From NCBI GenBank assembly GCA_026929865.2, contig CM049410.1:5239001-5303000 (forward strand): a DNA stretch of 64,000 nucleotides, written 5' to 3'. The DNA comes from Hyperoplus lanceolatus (Eukaryota > Chordata > Actinopteri > Uranoscopiformes > Ammodytidae). The notes under the pieces were generated by a model that saw only the letters and a list, made by a program, of their open reading frames with translations, did no database searches and was not told the origin of the DNA. Positions 53,041-64,000 of the stretch are shown one piece after another; the first letter of the stretch is position 1, and each line of letters begins with the position of its first letter. The position numbers were made by a program, and so were the translations under genes.

Positions 53041-55862
53041 TATGGAGGCTCCGTCGATGTGAGGTCACTTCCGGTCCGCACTGGATTTCGAATTTCAGAA
53101 TCGCCCAAATAGCATGCAGATTTCAACACTAAAAATCTCAGTCAGATGCAGTAGATATCTGGGTACGATGTTTGTCATTAATGTGTTTTTTGCAGCTTGC
53201 CGACCACACTATAGGTTAATGGCACAGAAGAACAGTCCGTAGTAGGCTTTAGCTACACTGACAATACTTAAAGGTATCCATTTATTTTCTCTGGATTAGT
53301 CTACAATGGAAAACAAATCATTTTCTACACTATTAAACACAGTGTGTCAAGCCTTTTCTTATAAGGATGTATCGGTTGGCCCTTGTGCATGATGTAAAGA
53401 AAACTAGGTTCATAGTCCACACCACTCCTCTTTAAATGTTATCCTATTTAAATTAATTTTTAAAATGTAATGGCTTAGAGCTTCACACACAGTTTGCACA
53501 CTCGCCTACCGCTGCCCCCATCGTCTCCTTTAAACTTCCATTGGCTAAAGAGTGTTCCTTATGCTTCCTTTCATTTTGAAGGGCATCATGATATTGTTAA
53601 AATACCATTTCTAGCCCCTTTCATCAGTAAAGGTCAGTGCATACACTTGAAGGCCATCCTTTGGACTCCTCACAACTTAAAGAGGCTCTCACTCAGCGCC
53701 GCTCCACAGCCAGAAGGTCCTCTGAACCCATCTTTGTATGGGGGGCTATTTTAGATGGGGGTCATCTTTTTGAAGAGTGCACTGGGTTATATACTGTACA
53801 CACTGCTATTCAAACACATGGGTGTGGATTTTAAGATTTTGGGGCCATTGGAGCGTTTGCTAAAATGTTTAAACTTGTGCATATTTGTATGACTCCAATC
53901 TTTTCATAAAGGGTTATAACACATTCATTAATATTCCTAATAGTACATTTTCCAGGCTTTAAAACATTCTTTTTCAATCAGCATCTGACAGCACCATGAT
54001 CAACACAATGTGCTCCAGCTTTATGCCACATTCATGCATTGTTGTCCTCAGGGGGTGCTTGTCTTGTTCAATTAGTGCTGACTGCTATGCGGGCTCCTGA
54101 CTGTTTCACCAGAGATCAGCTGTGGACTGTAATGAATTGGCACGACTTTGTGCCAACCTGCCACATCAGCCCCCTCATGTCCACACATCGCTGCCTGCTA
54201 TTGTCCCTCTCCCCTCCCCCCTCCCGATAATATCCAACGTCTGCTACCTGTCCCGCCCACACGAGGCCAGATCAAAGGCTCTAGCTGTGAACAACAGCAC
54301 ACAGGAAGTTAAACAGGAAGTGGAACCAGGATCACACAGATGCACTTTGATTTGGTGGAGGCGAGGCTTTGACGTCCATATGCAGTCATTGCTAGTCGTG
54401 CTAGGCGCTTTTCAAAATGGATTGTTACCGTTCAAAAGACGTGACCTTGGGTTGAGGTTCAAAGAAAATCCTTTACAAAGTAGTGGGGTTAGGTTTTCTG
54501 TTTTCAGACAGACATGGCAATACAGATTTAAACGCATTGGTGGTTAAAGTAGAGTCTTAAACATTCTGCCAGGGCCCAGCTGAGCATAGAGGACATGGGA
54601 AAAAAACTCTGTTCACTGTCTATCACCGCCAACCTCAATCTCATTTAAATGCACTCCAATCATTCCTCCATTGACGGACATGAGAGAGTAAGACCCCCAA
54701 TTTTGGGTGCCGAACCCCTTCATTTGGAACCTGGATCAGCCATGCGAGTTGTTCCACACAGGCATGGACCCAGACAGCCATGGGACTGTGGTCAACCAGG
54801 GGGCCTCGTCTGGAACCGGTCCAGGCGCCACTGTGGTAGCTGATCCCTCTACCGTGTGACCAATCACATGACTGATTCTTTACCACCGGAAGACTCCCGT
54901 GCCTTCAGTTAATACCGATCCCAAATTTTGTTGACATGTTTAGATGACAGTTACTTGGCTGAGAAGAACCCTACCATCTCCATCGAAAATAAATGTAAAG
55001 GCTTCTTATTGTAGCTCCTGGACTGTTCAGGTGTAGTACTACTGAAAGAGAGGAATATAGGCATACCTTAGATTGTAGAGACAGTAAGGTAATACAGAAT
55101 AACATCAGAGAAGATATCCTTTGTCTTTACACTTGAAACAGCACATCGGATGGTTCCTGTGTTCAGAATACAAGCGCCTTGTAACTTAATGACCAACATA
55201 TGGGAGCAAAACATTTTGAAGGCTGAAACAAATATCCAAGGTATGCTTCCCCCCGCCCCGCCCCAAACAGTACTGAGAGGAGAAAAGCATTATTTTTCCC
55301 TTTACCCTAAATACACAGCAAGAATCTGAAGAGATTATATATCTCACAAATGCTTTAGGAAATGAAGAAGACAGAGGTTTGATGTCGCGGGCCAGAAACC
55401 CAATCTGCCAGCAGTGTGTGGCGCGGTGGTATCAGATGCTGCGCTGCTCAAAGGGCGCTGAGGAGATGAGGTAGGGCAGCTTGGCCGGGTGGATTCTCTG
55501 GTGCATCCTTCCTGCAGTCTGAAGGAAAGGCATCTTTTTGTAAAGAGAGCAAGCGCCATTGTCCCCCTTTGGTGTTTACGTTTGTCTTAAGTTTCACCTA
55601 GTCCACAGCGCAGCCCCACCAAGCCACAGGATGGGCATTGTTCTGGGCCCGTGCTGGAATGGCTAGCCTGCAGTCACCTTCTTTCTGACTGTCGCCATTG
55701 TCCCACCACCAACCTCCTCCCCCCCACCCCCTCCAAAAAAACGTCTTTGTCTTTGCTGCCCGCCACAGACAGCTCAGATTGTTGCCTGATGTTGCTTCCT
55801 CTCGAACCCCATTGTTTCCAAGTCTCCTCCAATGTATGACTTTTCTCCTCCTAGTAAGGTTG

Positions 55863-55863
<1 letters not shown>

Positions 55864-55936
<73 letters not shown>

Positions 55937-55943
55937 GTGTGCG
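55864..55943. repeat. (TG)n microsatellite
   Basis: TG repeat followed by a G-rich tract to about 56010. Confidence 0.96.
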
Positions 55944-56159
55944 TTGGTTGGCTGAGGGGTTGGGGGGAATGGGAGCGTGGGGTCGGGATGGGGGGGTGGG
56001 AGGGGGGTTTAGGGTACACAGAGTCCATGTGAAGTTTTATGGCTAACCACATGTGTTTTTGAATCTTTGAGCTTCCACGTTTCTTTCCCAGTGTGAGGGG
56101 TTTGTGAGAGTCTGAAGCATGAGGATGGGGCGGAGAGAGGGAAGTTGAGAGGGGTATGA

Positions 56160-56195
56160 GAGAGAGAGAGAGAGAGAGAGAGAGTGAGAGAGAGA
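56160..56195. repeat. (GA)n microsatellite
   Basis: GA run. Confidence 0.9.
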
Positions 56196-57680
56196 AATAA
56201 AGAACCAGGACTTCTTGAGAACATATGGTTCTTGTTTGGGGCGCTGCATGCAAAGATGGTGGGTCTGTGTTCTCTTTGCTCCAGCAACCTGCATCTACAA
56301 TCTAAACATCCCGCTGATTATTAAACATTATGGATGCCCTCCCCCTCCCCGAAATACAACTCGGCATGGATCGCAAAAATACAGCCTTCTAAATCAGAAA
56401 TCCAAGGGGTTTCCTTCACTGAATTACAGAGAGAATTCATGGACACACTCATATTCTCATATTACAAATCTTTCATATTTCCTTTGTAATGTTCTGTCTC
56501 CGATGTCCTAGATCAGGCTTCTTGTTCTTGTAACTGTGTGGGCGTGTATTAGTGGGATGCCTCCGGGCTCTGTTTGATTGAACTACAGTATGTTGTTACC
56601 GTGAAGCACGTGAACACCAAACCACAGCCCCTCTTTAGTCTCTTAGATACAAGCAACATCCACATAACTCCAAAGCCCCCTGGGTAATGACCGAGCTGTT
56701 TTATATGTGCACATACACCCCAAAAAAATACTAAACAGATTCAGCGCATGGTGGGCAATGATTTTATGTGATATTATAATGGTCGCAATTACCCAAAAAC
56801 AAAAAGATATACCTGTAGAATAGAAAAAAGAAATAGTATGTGATATGGAACGAAAGGGAATGCAAAATATCTAACAATGAATGCAAAATGAACGAATATT
56901 TTCTTTTGTTGAAATGAAAAAAATCTTAAAAAGGAAACTACAATGTTTCCCTGTGATAAGTAGAAAAAGTATAGTTCTTTCCATGACATTTCTTGGGGAT
57001 TAAAAGTAATCTGCAGCCCCGTAAAATGAAATAAAATTACTTATTAAAATGAGTCTAGCTTTTGATTGTACTTGAAGCTGGACATTTCACTTCTAATCAC
57101 AGTTATAATGTGGCAATGCATGAGCAGTTCAGTGATATCCAGTTTTGGTCTTGACTCGTGCGGTGAAAGAAAAAGTCCTCTTTGACCCTCAAAAAGTGGC
57201 TTCCAAATTGGTCTCCACCAGGAAGTACTATAACACTGCGGTCTCCAGGCAATTTAGTGCCTGAGTCTTGATTTGAAACTCTGGGTAAGACAGGAGAGGC
57301 ACAACAATTCTCTAAATTTCCTGAAACAAAACAAAACTCTTATTCTTGAGCTGTAGAAACTATAAGAAAAAAAACCTGTCTTCATCCTGTGTCCAAGGAT
57401 TAGACCTCAACTGATATAGATGTCGGTAATCTTTAAAGACAAAGTGCAACAGAGGCTGTGGTCAGAACCATTAATATTACAGTTCTACGTTCCTTCTGGA
57501 CTCTCCCCTGAATGATGTCATGTTCCCTCCATCCTCTGTCTTTAGCTAATTTGAAAGGACAAAGAAAGGGAGGATCATGGATGGAGAATAATTGGGCCAA
57601 TGAGAAACGTGAAGTATAAGCTGGGGGGTCCTCACTCCTGCTGGCCTGCCTGGGAAAGGAGAGGACCTGGCTTCACATCT

Positions 57681-57692
57681 CACACACACACG

Positions 57693-57772
<80 letters not shown>
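57681..57772. repeat. (CA)n microsatellite
   Basis: CA repeat with CGCACG near its start. Confidence 0.96.
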
Positions 57773-57773
<1 letters not shown>

Positions 57774-58351
57774 CCAGCATCGGCATTACATGTGAGTCCA
57801 CTTGCTTGCAAGGGAGTGCGTATACTTGTGCGTGACTGGGAGAGCTAACACGAAGAGAGGAGAATTGTTTCAAAGCCGAGAATTAGAAAGGATAACAGGG
57901 AACGTGTGAGAAGGCAGAGGAAAATGTGATGAAATATGTCATGAGGAGTGTTAGCTATGGGCGAAAGACTCCACAGGTGCAGAAGCAAAAGAGAGGTAAA
58001 TCCATCAATTGAATTTAGATGCGTACGGAAAACTCAGGCCTAGAGAAAAACCTTGGGTGTCTGCTGAACAAAACTTTTCAGGGCCACAGAGGGCAGGGGG
58101 GAGTCATCAGATGCAGGAATGAGGGAGGGGAGAGAGGAGACGGCTGTGATCCAGATGAAAAGCAAAAAAAAATATGCCAAATGTGGAAAAAGAGCTGCAG
58201 TGCTTGCGCGTCCCCGGCTGGGCGTGGGTCAGAGTCGGAGTAAACAAACCCACAGCTTAGCAGCGCGTTTGATCTGTTCAACTGCGAAACACTGAGTGGA
58301 GTAAACAGAAAAATCAGACTTGGTCAGCTACAGAGAAGGGCTGTAGGGGGG

Positions 58352-58357
<6 letters not shown>

Positions 58358-58388
<31 letters not shown>
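58358..58388. repeat. (TG)n microsatellite
   Basis: Short TG run. Confidence 0.9.
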
Positions 58389-58389
<1 letters not shown>

Positions 58390-59084
58390 CAGTGTGGGGG
58401 AGGTACATACACATCAAAACAAGTTAGTTGTTCCAACCCAAAAGCAAACGGACAGGGGTCCTCACCATGGTCTGTGATGACCACTTTTCAGAAACTTCGA
58501 CTCAGACTTTCATCACATATTTTTATTTTCAATGAAACACGGCGCTTTCCAACCGAGTTAGCTGCTGAGTTACACAGGGAGTCTTTTTTTAAGGGGAAAG
58601 AGTTGAGCGGAATCCTGTAAATAAACATATTATATATGCTTCTTCTGCATTCTGTTTATGGGGGCGGGGGGGGGGGGGAGGGCATCCTCACTAGAAGAAT
58701 TACAGTATTAGTAATTTGTTCAAACATCTTTACAATGACCTTTGTGCTGCAGCAGTGAAGCAGGAAGCAGTGGGACTTTCTCAGACCACTGCAAAAAGTC
58801 TTAACGAGGAGATCATGGAGAACGGATTGGACATTTGCACCCGCCATCAAACTCTGAAGGCTTCGGTATGCTTCACCCAGGGTTCTTTACGGACGGTCAA
58901 ATAGCACTCCACATTTTTTTCACAAGTCAATTTTCACAACCTTGCGAAACACACAATCCCACAACCAGGCCCTCTTTTCACAGCAACTAGCAAGGTGTGA
59001 GGAAGAAAGATAGTCGGAAGGGTTTGAACCACTCTCATAAACTTTTCTTTAAAAAGGGGAACACTTAGCCCACTCGAATTCTGC

Positions 59085-59900
59085 TTCAGCAATGACCTTC
59101 AGGACCTGGTCTCCATCGGCACTATTCCTCTCTAAGTGCCTTTGCTCAGCGCTCAGAATGTGCTCCAGGGTTCCATGCTTGGAGCAAAGCGGGCATGCTG
59201 ATGTTTCTGCCATGCCCTACACGTGTAGGTTAGATGGGCTGGGAAGCACATCCTACACCGCCTGTATGAGGAACTTGATCCGCTGTGGTTCAGCCTTCCA
59301 CAGATCGGCCCAAGTCACCCTCCTCTTGATTGCGTTGTCCCATCTTGTCCAAGATCCCTGTTCCCTCATTCCCACGGTCCTGCAAGATCTCTCATACTCA
59401 ACTACTTCTCTCACCTCCTCCTGGGCTAGGCGACACTTTTCCTTCCCTTTCATGTTGCCAACATAGAGAGTTTCAATGGATCCCAGTCCAGCCCTGCCTC
59501 TTGTCACCACTCCCACCAGCTTTTTGTGATGCAGTCTTGACTCTTCTTGTCAAACAGCCTCCTCTGCTCCCCAGCACCTACCCGTCCTCACTACAACCCC
59601 TGCTTTGGCCACCTTTGGATCGCTTTAGTCCATGTACTGCAACACTGCTCTGGCTCTCGAAACGTCGAACTCTCTTCCAGAGAATTAAATGGCAGTTGAG
59701 GTTTATAGCGGTGTCCATAAAGTGCGATGCTACTTAGGCTCATTGGTAGACCAAGCCATCTTCTCAGGTGGCTGCTGACCTTTCTCTCCCTACTCTCAAC
59801 TGTCCAGATCGTCACTTCGTACACGAGAAGTGGCCACAGGATCCTTGGAAGAATACCATGCTTGCTGGAAAAGCCACGCTTTGAACTTGCCTGGCAGGCC
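59085..59900 (-). mobile_element. degraded LINE reverse-transcriptase C-terminal region
   Basis: On the minus strand broken frames read LRRWLGLPMSLSSIALYGH (about 59740-59770), VTRGRAGLGSIETLYVGNMK (about 59450-59510), DLWKAEPQRIKFLIQAVYDV and ACPLCSKHGTLEHIL (about 59165-59210). These are typical of the C-terminal part of fish non-LTR retrotransposons with a C-x2-C...H zinc knuckle before a restriction-enzyme-like endonuclease. Stops and frame changes show it is dead. The clade (R2/R4-like) is inference. Confidence 0.72.
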
Positions 59901-60861
59901 AGACCGGTCCACTGATTCTACCAACAGTCTACTTTGGGCTGTTGTAAGCATGAAGATCATAATAAGCATAGGCATGATTTGATAGCGTCCTTTATTTAGG
60001 ACTCTCTTGTTCTTAATTTCCTCAAAGCGTCAATACGTAGTAATTCATGGGATGAAGCTTGTTCTCTTTTTTTCAGACTCACCTTGCCTCCAAAAACAAA
60101 TTCACCGATCATGGTCATTCCATTGAAAATAATTGTGTTTTCCCTGAAATGTCCCTGTTTTAAAAGCTGGTGTGGTCGGGTCTTTAGTTGTCTAAACTTG
60201 AAAGAAATTGCTGCTTATGTTCATCCTATGAATGGGGTCATCAGATCACCAGAGACCTAAACTGGGTCATATTGGCACTGACATGTAAATAAAAAATACA
60301 AATAAATCCTTCTTTAACACATTCCTCACAATCAGTTGTTGGATGTCATGTGAGGATCATATCTCATGACGCTTTGGTATTGAGTTAATTTCCAAAATAA
60401 TGTGAATGTGATTTAATCAAGATGAAAGCAACTGTGCATAAACCTGTCAAAGGCACAGTTCTGCGTTTATCAGCCAACATCAGAGGCACAGCGTTACTTT
60501 GGTGGACCTCGGCCAGCCTTTGAACGCTCGTTACTTGGCTGAAAAAGAAGCACGTCAGGAGGAAGAATCTTAACGAAACGCTTTTGCCTTGTTTTTTTTT
60601 CTCCCGGCCTTGAAGAAGTTAAAATTAGCCTTTTAAAAGGCAGAATTCAAAGCGGGGAGCATGAAAAGAGGGTAGAATGAAATGTCGGCACTGCAGTGTT
60701 AAAAGGGAGATGGGAGATGAGAGATCCTAGTGTCTGACTTTGGTGTGACTTCAAAAGACTGTGTTTAAAGCGGCAAGCCTTAATGCTGGCCTGATAGCAC
60801 AACTGTCATGTCTGTGTGACCTCCCACAGCTGGCCAGCCAGGAACACAGGCCTCATGCTGC

Positions 60862-60863
<2 letters not shown>

Positions 60864-60932
<69 letters not shown>
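60864..60932. repeat. (TG)n microsatellite
   Basis: TG repeat. Confidence 0.96.
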
Positions 60933-60934
<2 letters not shown>

Positions 60935-61098
60935 TGCTGACTTCTTGATGTGTACGTATGAACTTGTTTGCTTTTTGTATATTTGTGTGTCAGCACTCTT
61001 GTGGCTCTTGCTGTGTGTCTTGTGATGTGATTGTCTATGTGCCCTTTAATGTTTGTGTTTTGATGTCAGTATATTTGTTTGTCTGAGCCGTGACTTTT

Positions 61099-61132
61099 TG
61101 TGTGTGCATGTGTGTGTGTGTGTGTGTGTGTG
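61099..61132. repeat. (TG)n microsatellite
   Basis: Short TG run ending GCGCGC. Confidence 0.88.
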
Positions 61133-62132
61133 CGCGCACAGAGGTTGAAGATCTAAGCCCGGCTCTGCCCTCTCTCCCTATGCACAGGGACCTTTTTTTC
61201 CTTCTTTTTAAGATTCAAACACTGATAGGCTTTGAACTGCAGCTGTAGCCTCTGCAGTCATTTCATCACTGTAGCTCAACTAGCTAAAGTTGCCCTTGCG
61301 CTGCCAGTCACCCTATCGTTGCTGCCATTACAAACCATCACACCAGCCACATTAACTGTATCAAATGGGGGGGGGGGCGTGTGGCAACGTTTAATAAAGC
61401 AGGGATTTGGCCCTTGATGTGCCGTCGGAAGGAAGACACTTTGGCATTAAATTTTGAGCATTATACACTTAATTTCCTGCATTCTGGTGAATTTTTATGA
61501 AGCAATGTGTGCCTTTTCTGCATTCATTTTTATGTAAAGTAAAAGAGAACATTCACGGTTTCGCTGACACAGAATTTATTGAATAGCCTACAATTCATGT
61601 GTATAGTGCTTTAAAATATCTCCTGTAGCCTATTGTTAAGACATTTGGTTAAACTGTAATAAAGGTAATTATTCTATATCATGTCTACTATTGAGGGATG
61701 AGTGGCTGGTGGTATTTTACTAGCAGCATTAGGCTTTATTCAAAGAAGAAAAAAATTAGGGAACAGTTCAACACCAATGCAAACTACTAGGCTAAAATAA
61801 AACATCTGGGTTACTTGGTCCCTCCTCTTAGGCTACCTTGATTTGTGTTATGAAAAGTGCTATAAATGTGCAATACAGAGGCTACAGTTCATTGGACAGA
61901 AGAATAAAAGCATTTTTATTGGCGGATGAGCCATTTGTTACTTTACAAACCTAATTTTCAAACTAAATTAACAAAAAACAATATACAAAACGATCCAAAG
62001 ATCTTCTGAATTTACTTGAGTGAAATTGAAGGGTTAATATGTTTGATGCACGCACGCTCACCTGCCGGCGGGGACACAATTCTTATCAGCGGTAACTTGT
62101 CACGCTATCAACACACACCTCGGAAGGTATAG

Positions 62133-62892
62133 AGCTGTTAAGCGGAAGTCCCTTACTTCCGGGGCATGGGGCCTATCGGGTCGAAAAATTACAACGGTAG
62201 TCAATGGAAAGAAATGTATTATTTTCTGGTCCCAGTCATGAAATGCCTTCGATTACACATGTCTTGTATGGATTTAAATGGTATTTTTTCGTGCAAAGAA
62301 TGGAACAATTTAGCGAGTAGAAGCTGGATACGGTCAGGTTTTGTGCAGAGCGCTTTTGTGGACTACAGCTCTTCGCTGCTCTCGACACTTATGATATACG
62401 TCACCACCACTGGCACCCGCTTAGCTCAGAAACATGGCTGTGTCTTTAATGCACTTTACCGCCTTCTTTCAATGACAAGACAAAAGTCTTCAGCGTGGCG
62501 AAAACCACTACACAAGTGGACATGTGGAGAGTTTCTATTTCTCGAGTGGGGAGATTGTTTGGCGTTGTCCACGCCAGCCATTAGCATTAGCATTAGCACT
62601 GTCAGTCGAGAAGTGGAGGGAATGTGTTGAGGTGACGTCACAGAGGCGACAAGACTAGTAGTTGTTCTCGTAAAAAAAATTCAAAAGCCGTTAGACGAAT
62701 AATCATACAACATACCGTCAAACTCTTCATGTGAAAAATTATCATTTAGACCCATACAAAACATATATGTAATCCAGGGCATTTAATGACTGGGACCAGA
62801 AAATAGTAGATTACTTTCCATAGACTCCCATTCATTTTTTTCCAGCCGATAGGCCCCATGCCCCGTAATTCCGCCACTTCCGCTTAACAGCT
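62133..62892. mobile_element. fold-back DNA element, 760 bp
   Basis: Long imperfect inverted ends: AGCTGTTAAGCGGAAGT with GGGGCATGGGGCCTATCGG on the left, mirrored on the right by CCGATAGGCCCCATGCCCC and ACTTCCGCTTAACAGCT. Further inward, ATTTTCTGGTCCCAGTCAT and ACTGGGACCAGAAAAT also pair. ATAG directly flanks both ends and may be a 4-bp target duplication. A 154-codon frame across the left half is not convincing as a protein. Confidence 0.78.
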
Positions 62893-63164
62893 ATAGGTAG
62901 GGGGCTCGCCTCCCGCTTCGAATGCACAGTGCACATCAAAGCATAACGTTAATGCGCATTCAGAAAGAGGAAGTCATGACACTCATGTCTGTTAGCTTTT
63001 CAAAATAAAAATTTGAAAATAAAAGTCCGCGAAACAAATGCTATTTTGGGGATTAATTTCTCCGCGTGAGAAATTTGAGGTGTAGCGTGTGAGAGTGTGA
63101 ACGGGTTGATTTGCGTGTGTCTCACGGCCACAGAGTGAGACTTGGCAGCTATGTGGCATTTGTG

Positions 63165-63520
63165 TTTTTCAGTGAAATATCTCAACAACAGTTGGAAGGA
63201 CTGCGATGTAATTTGTACACACATTTTTATAGAAGGCCTACCAACTTACTTTTAATTTAGCGCCAGTTTGCAACTGAAAACAGACAAACTATCAAGATTC
63301 CCATTGGTCTCTCTCAACTGTATTTTATTCAGGCTGATGACGCAAAAGTTGGCATGCTAAGAAGCTAAACTTGGAGGCTGCACATGGTGAATATTAAAGC
63401 TTCTTAGATCAACATGTTAGCAATGTCATTGAGCACGTGTTAGCATGCTGGTGGTGTTAGCGCAGTATCACAGAGCTGCTAGCATGGCTGCAAATCTCTA
63501 AGCTGCATCTTTGATTTCTC
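63165..63520. repeat. dispersed teleost repeat (AAATATCTCAACAAC ... GCTAGCATGGCTG)
   Basis: Contains AAATATCTCAACAACAGTTG, GTTAGCATGCTGGTGGTGTT and CACAGAGCTGCTAGCATGG, phrases I associate with a repeat very common in percomorph genomes. Non-coding; class uncertain. Confidence 0.5.
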
Positions 63521-64000
63521 ACATTGATTGAACACAAACATTTCTGGTAATTACCATTTTGATTCCTGACAGATTAATGGGCCTGGGTTTTTCTTTCTAA
63601 CTGTTATCATCTTGCACAGGCTTGTCCGTTTATTTTTCTCTCGCTCTCCTGTCCCTCGTGTTCCTTCTGGTGCGTCTCCCCCTTATCTGTTGGAGCTAGC
63701 AGGCGAGAAAAAGGCCAAGAAGTCTCTTTCCTGTTCTTCAAAGTCCAACAGGCAGGATACTGCTGAGAGAAATGCCTCTCTTCTGCTGCACTTGTTTGTT
63801 CTCATTTCATCTCTCCCTTATCTTCTCTCAGGAGAGGTACGCCGGCCAACGCACACCATGTGAAAAGACCGCTATACACACACACACAAACGCACACACA
63901 GCTTTGACACACCTTTGTGTCCTTTGTACCTTTATGTTCGGCGTAGCCTACAGAGTGCAGCCCAACAGGGAACCTTTCTCTGCATATGCATCCTGCCGCG

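Noticed and set aside
54122..54886. Open frames of 141 and 81 codons downstream of axin2
   Set aside because: No family, no splice sites of note and no codon bias I could judge; not supported as genes.
62166..62630. 154-codon + strand frame
   Set aside because: It starts inside the inverted terminal region of a fold-back element and shows no recognisable domain.

Overview
The window is vertebrate, almost certainly teleost (percomorph-like) nuclear DNA. It has intron-split genes with GT-AG junctions, very dense (TG)n/(CA)n and (TC)n microsatellites, tRNA-derived SINEs, and many short non-autonomous DNA transposons. It is not a prokaryotic or plasmid region, and there are no operons, CRISPR arrays or prophages.

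Layout. (1) About 1-24.5 kb is the 3' end of a long coiled-coil gene on the + strand. Four terminal exons (10117-10206, 18868-18969, 22809-22876, and 24185 to a stop at 24186-24188) match the C-terminus of the centrosomal protein Cep112. Its introns hold a 1.49-kb hAT relic, a hAT-type element nested in a TTAA-flanked element, two ~1.3-kb TA-flanked elements (one with a pogo-like zinc-finger relic), TTAA MITEs and two SINEs. (2) About 24.5-34 kb is intergenic, with microsatellites and repeat copies. (3) About 34-51 kb is axin2 on the + strand: a non-coding first exon ending near 34454, ten coding exons between 36089 and 49363, and a 3'UTR to about 50950. The protein of about 821 aa has the tankyrase-binding N-terminus, RGS domain, GSK3- and beta-catenin-binding segments and DIX domain. 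Seven CTTTGWW TCF/LEF motifs lie in about 2 kb around exon 1 and intron 1, as expected for this Wnt-feedback gene. (4) About 51-64 kb is intergenic, with a TTAA-flanked element, a degraded minus-strand LINE, a 760-bp fold-back element and a dispersed repeat. No further gene was recognised.

The gene order cep112 then axin2, same strand, is the arrangement known beside human AXIN2 and supports both calls. Axin2 is the scaffold of the beta-catenin destruction complex; Cep112 is a centrosomal coiled-coil protein. Neighbourhood here does not imply a shared pathway.

Most notable observations: an apparent one-base frameshift in a C8 run of axin2 exon 8 that would remove the DIX domain (most likely a homopolymer error, but checkable); the TCF-site cluster; an upstream ORF spanning the exon 1-2 junction, with competing splice acceptors; a perfect 42-bp inverted repeat in axin2 intron 2; and several nested transposons whose target-site duplications can be read directly. 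I found no convincing new biological system.
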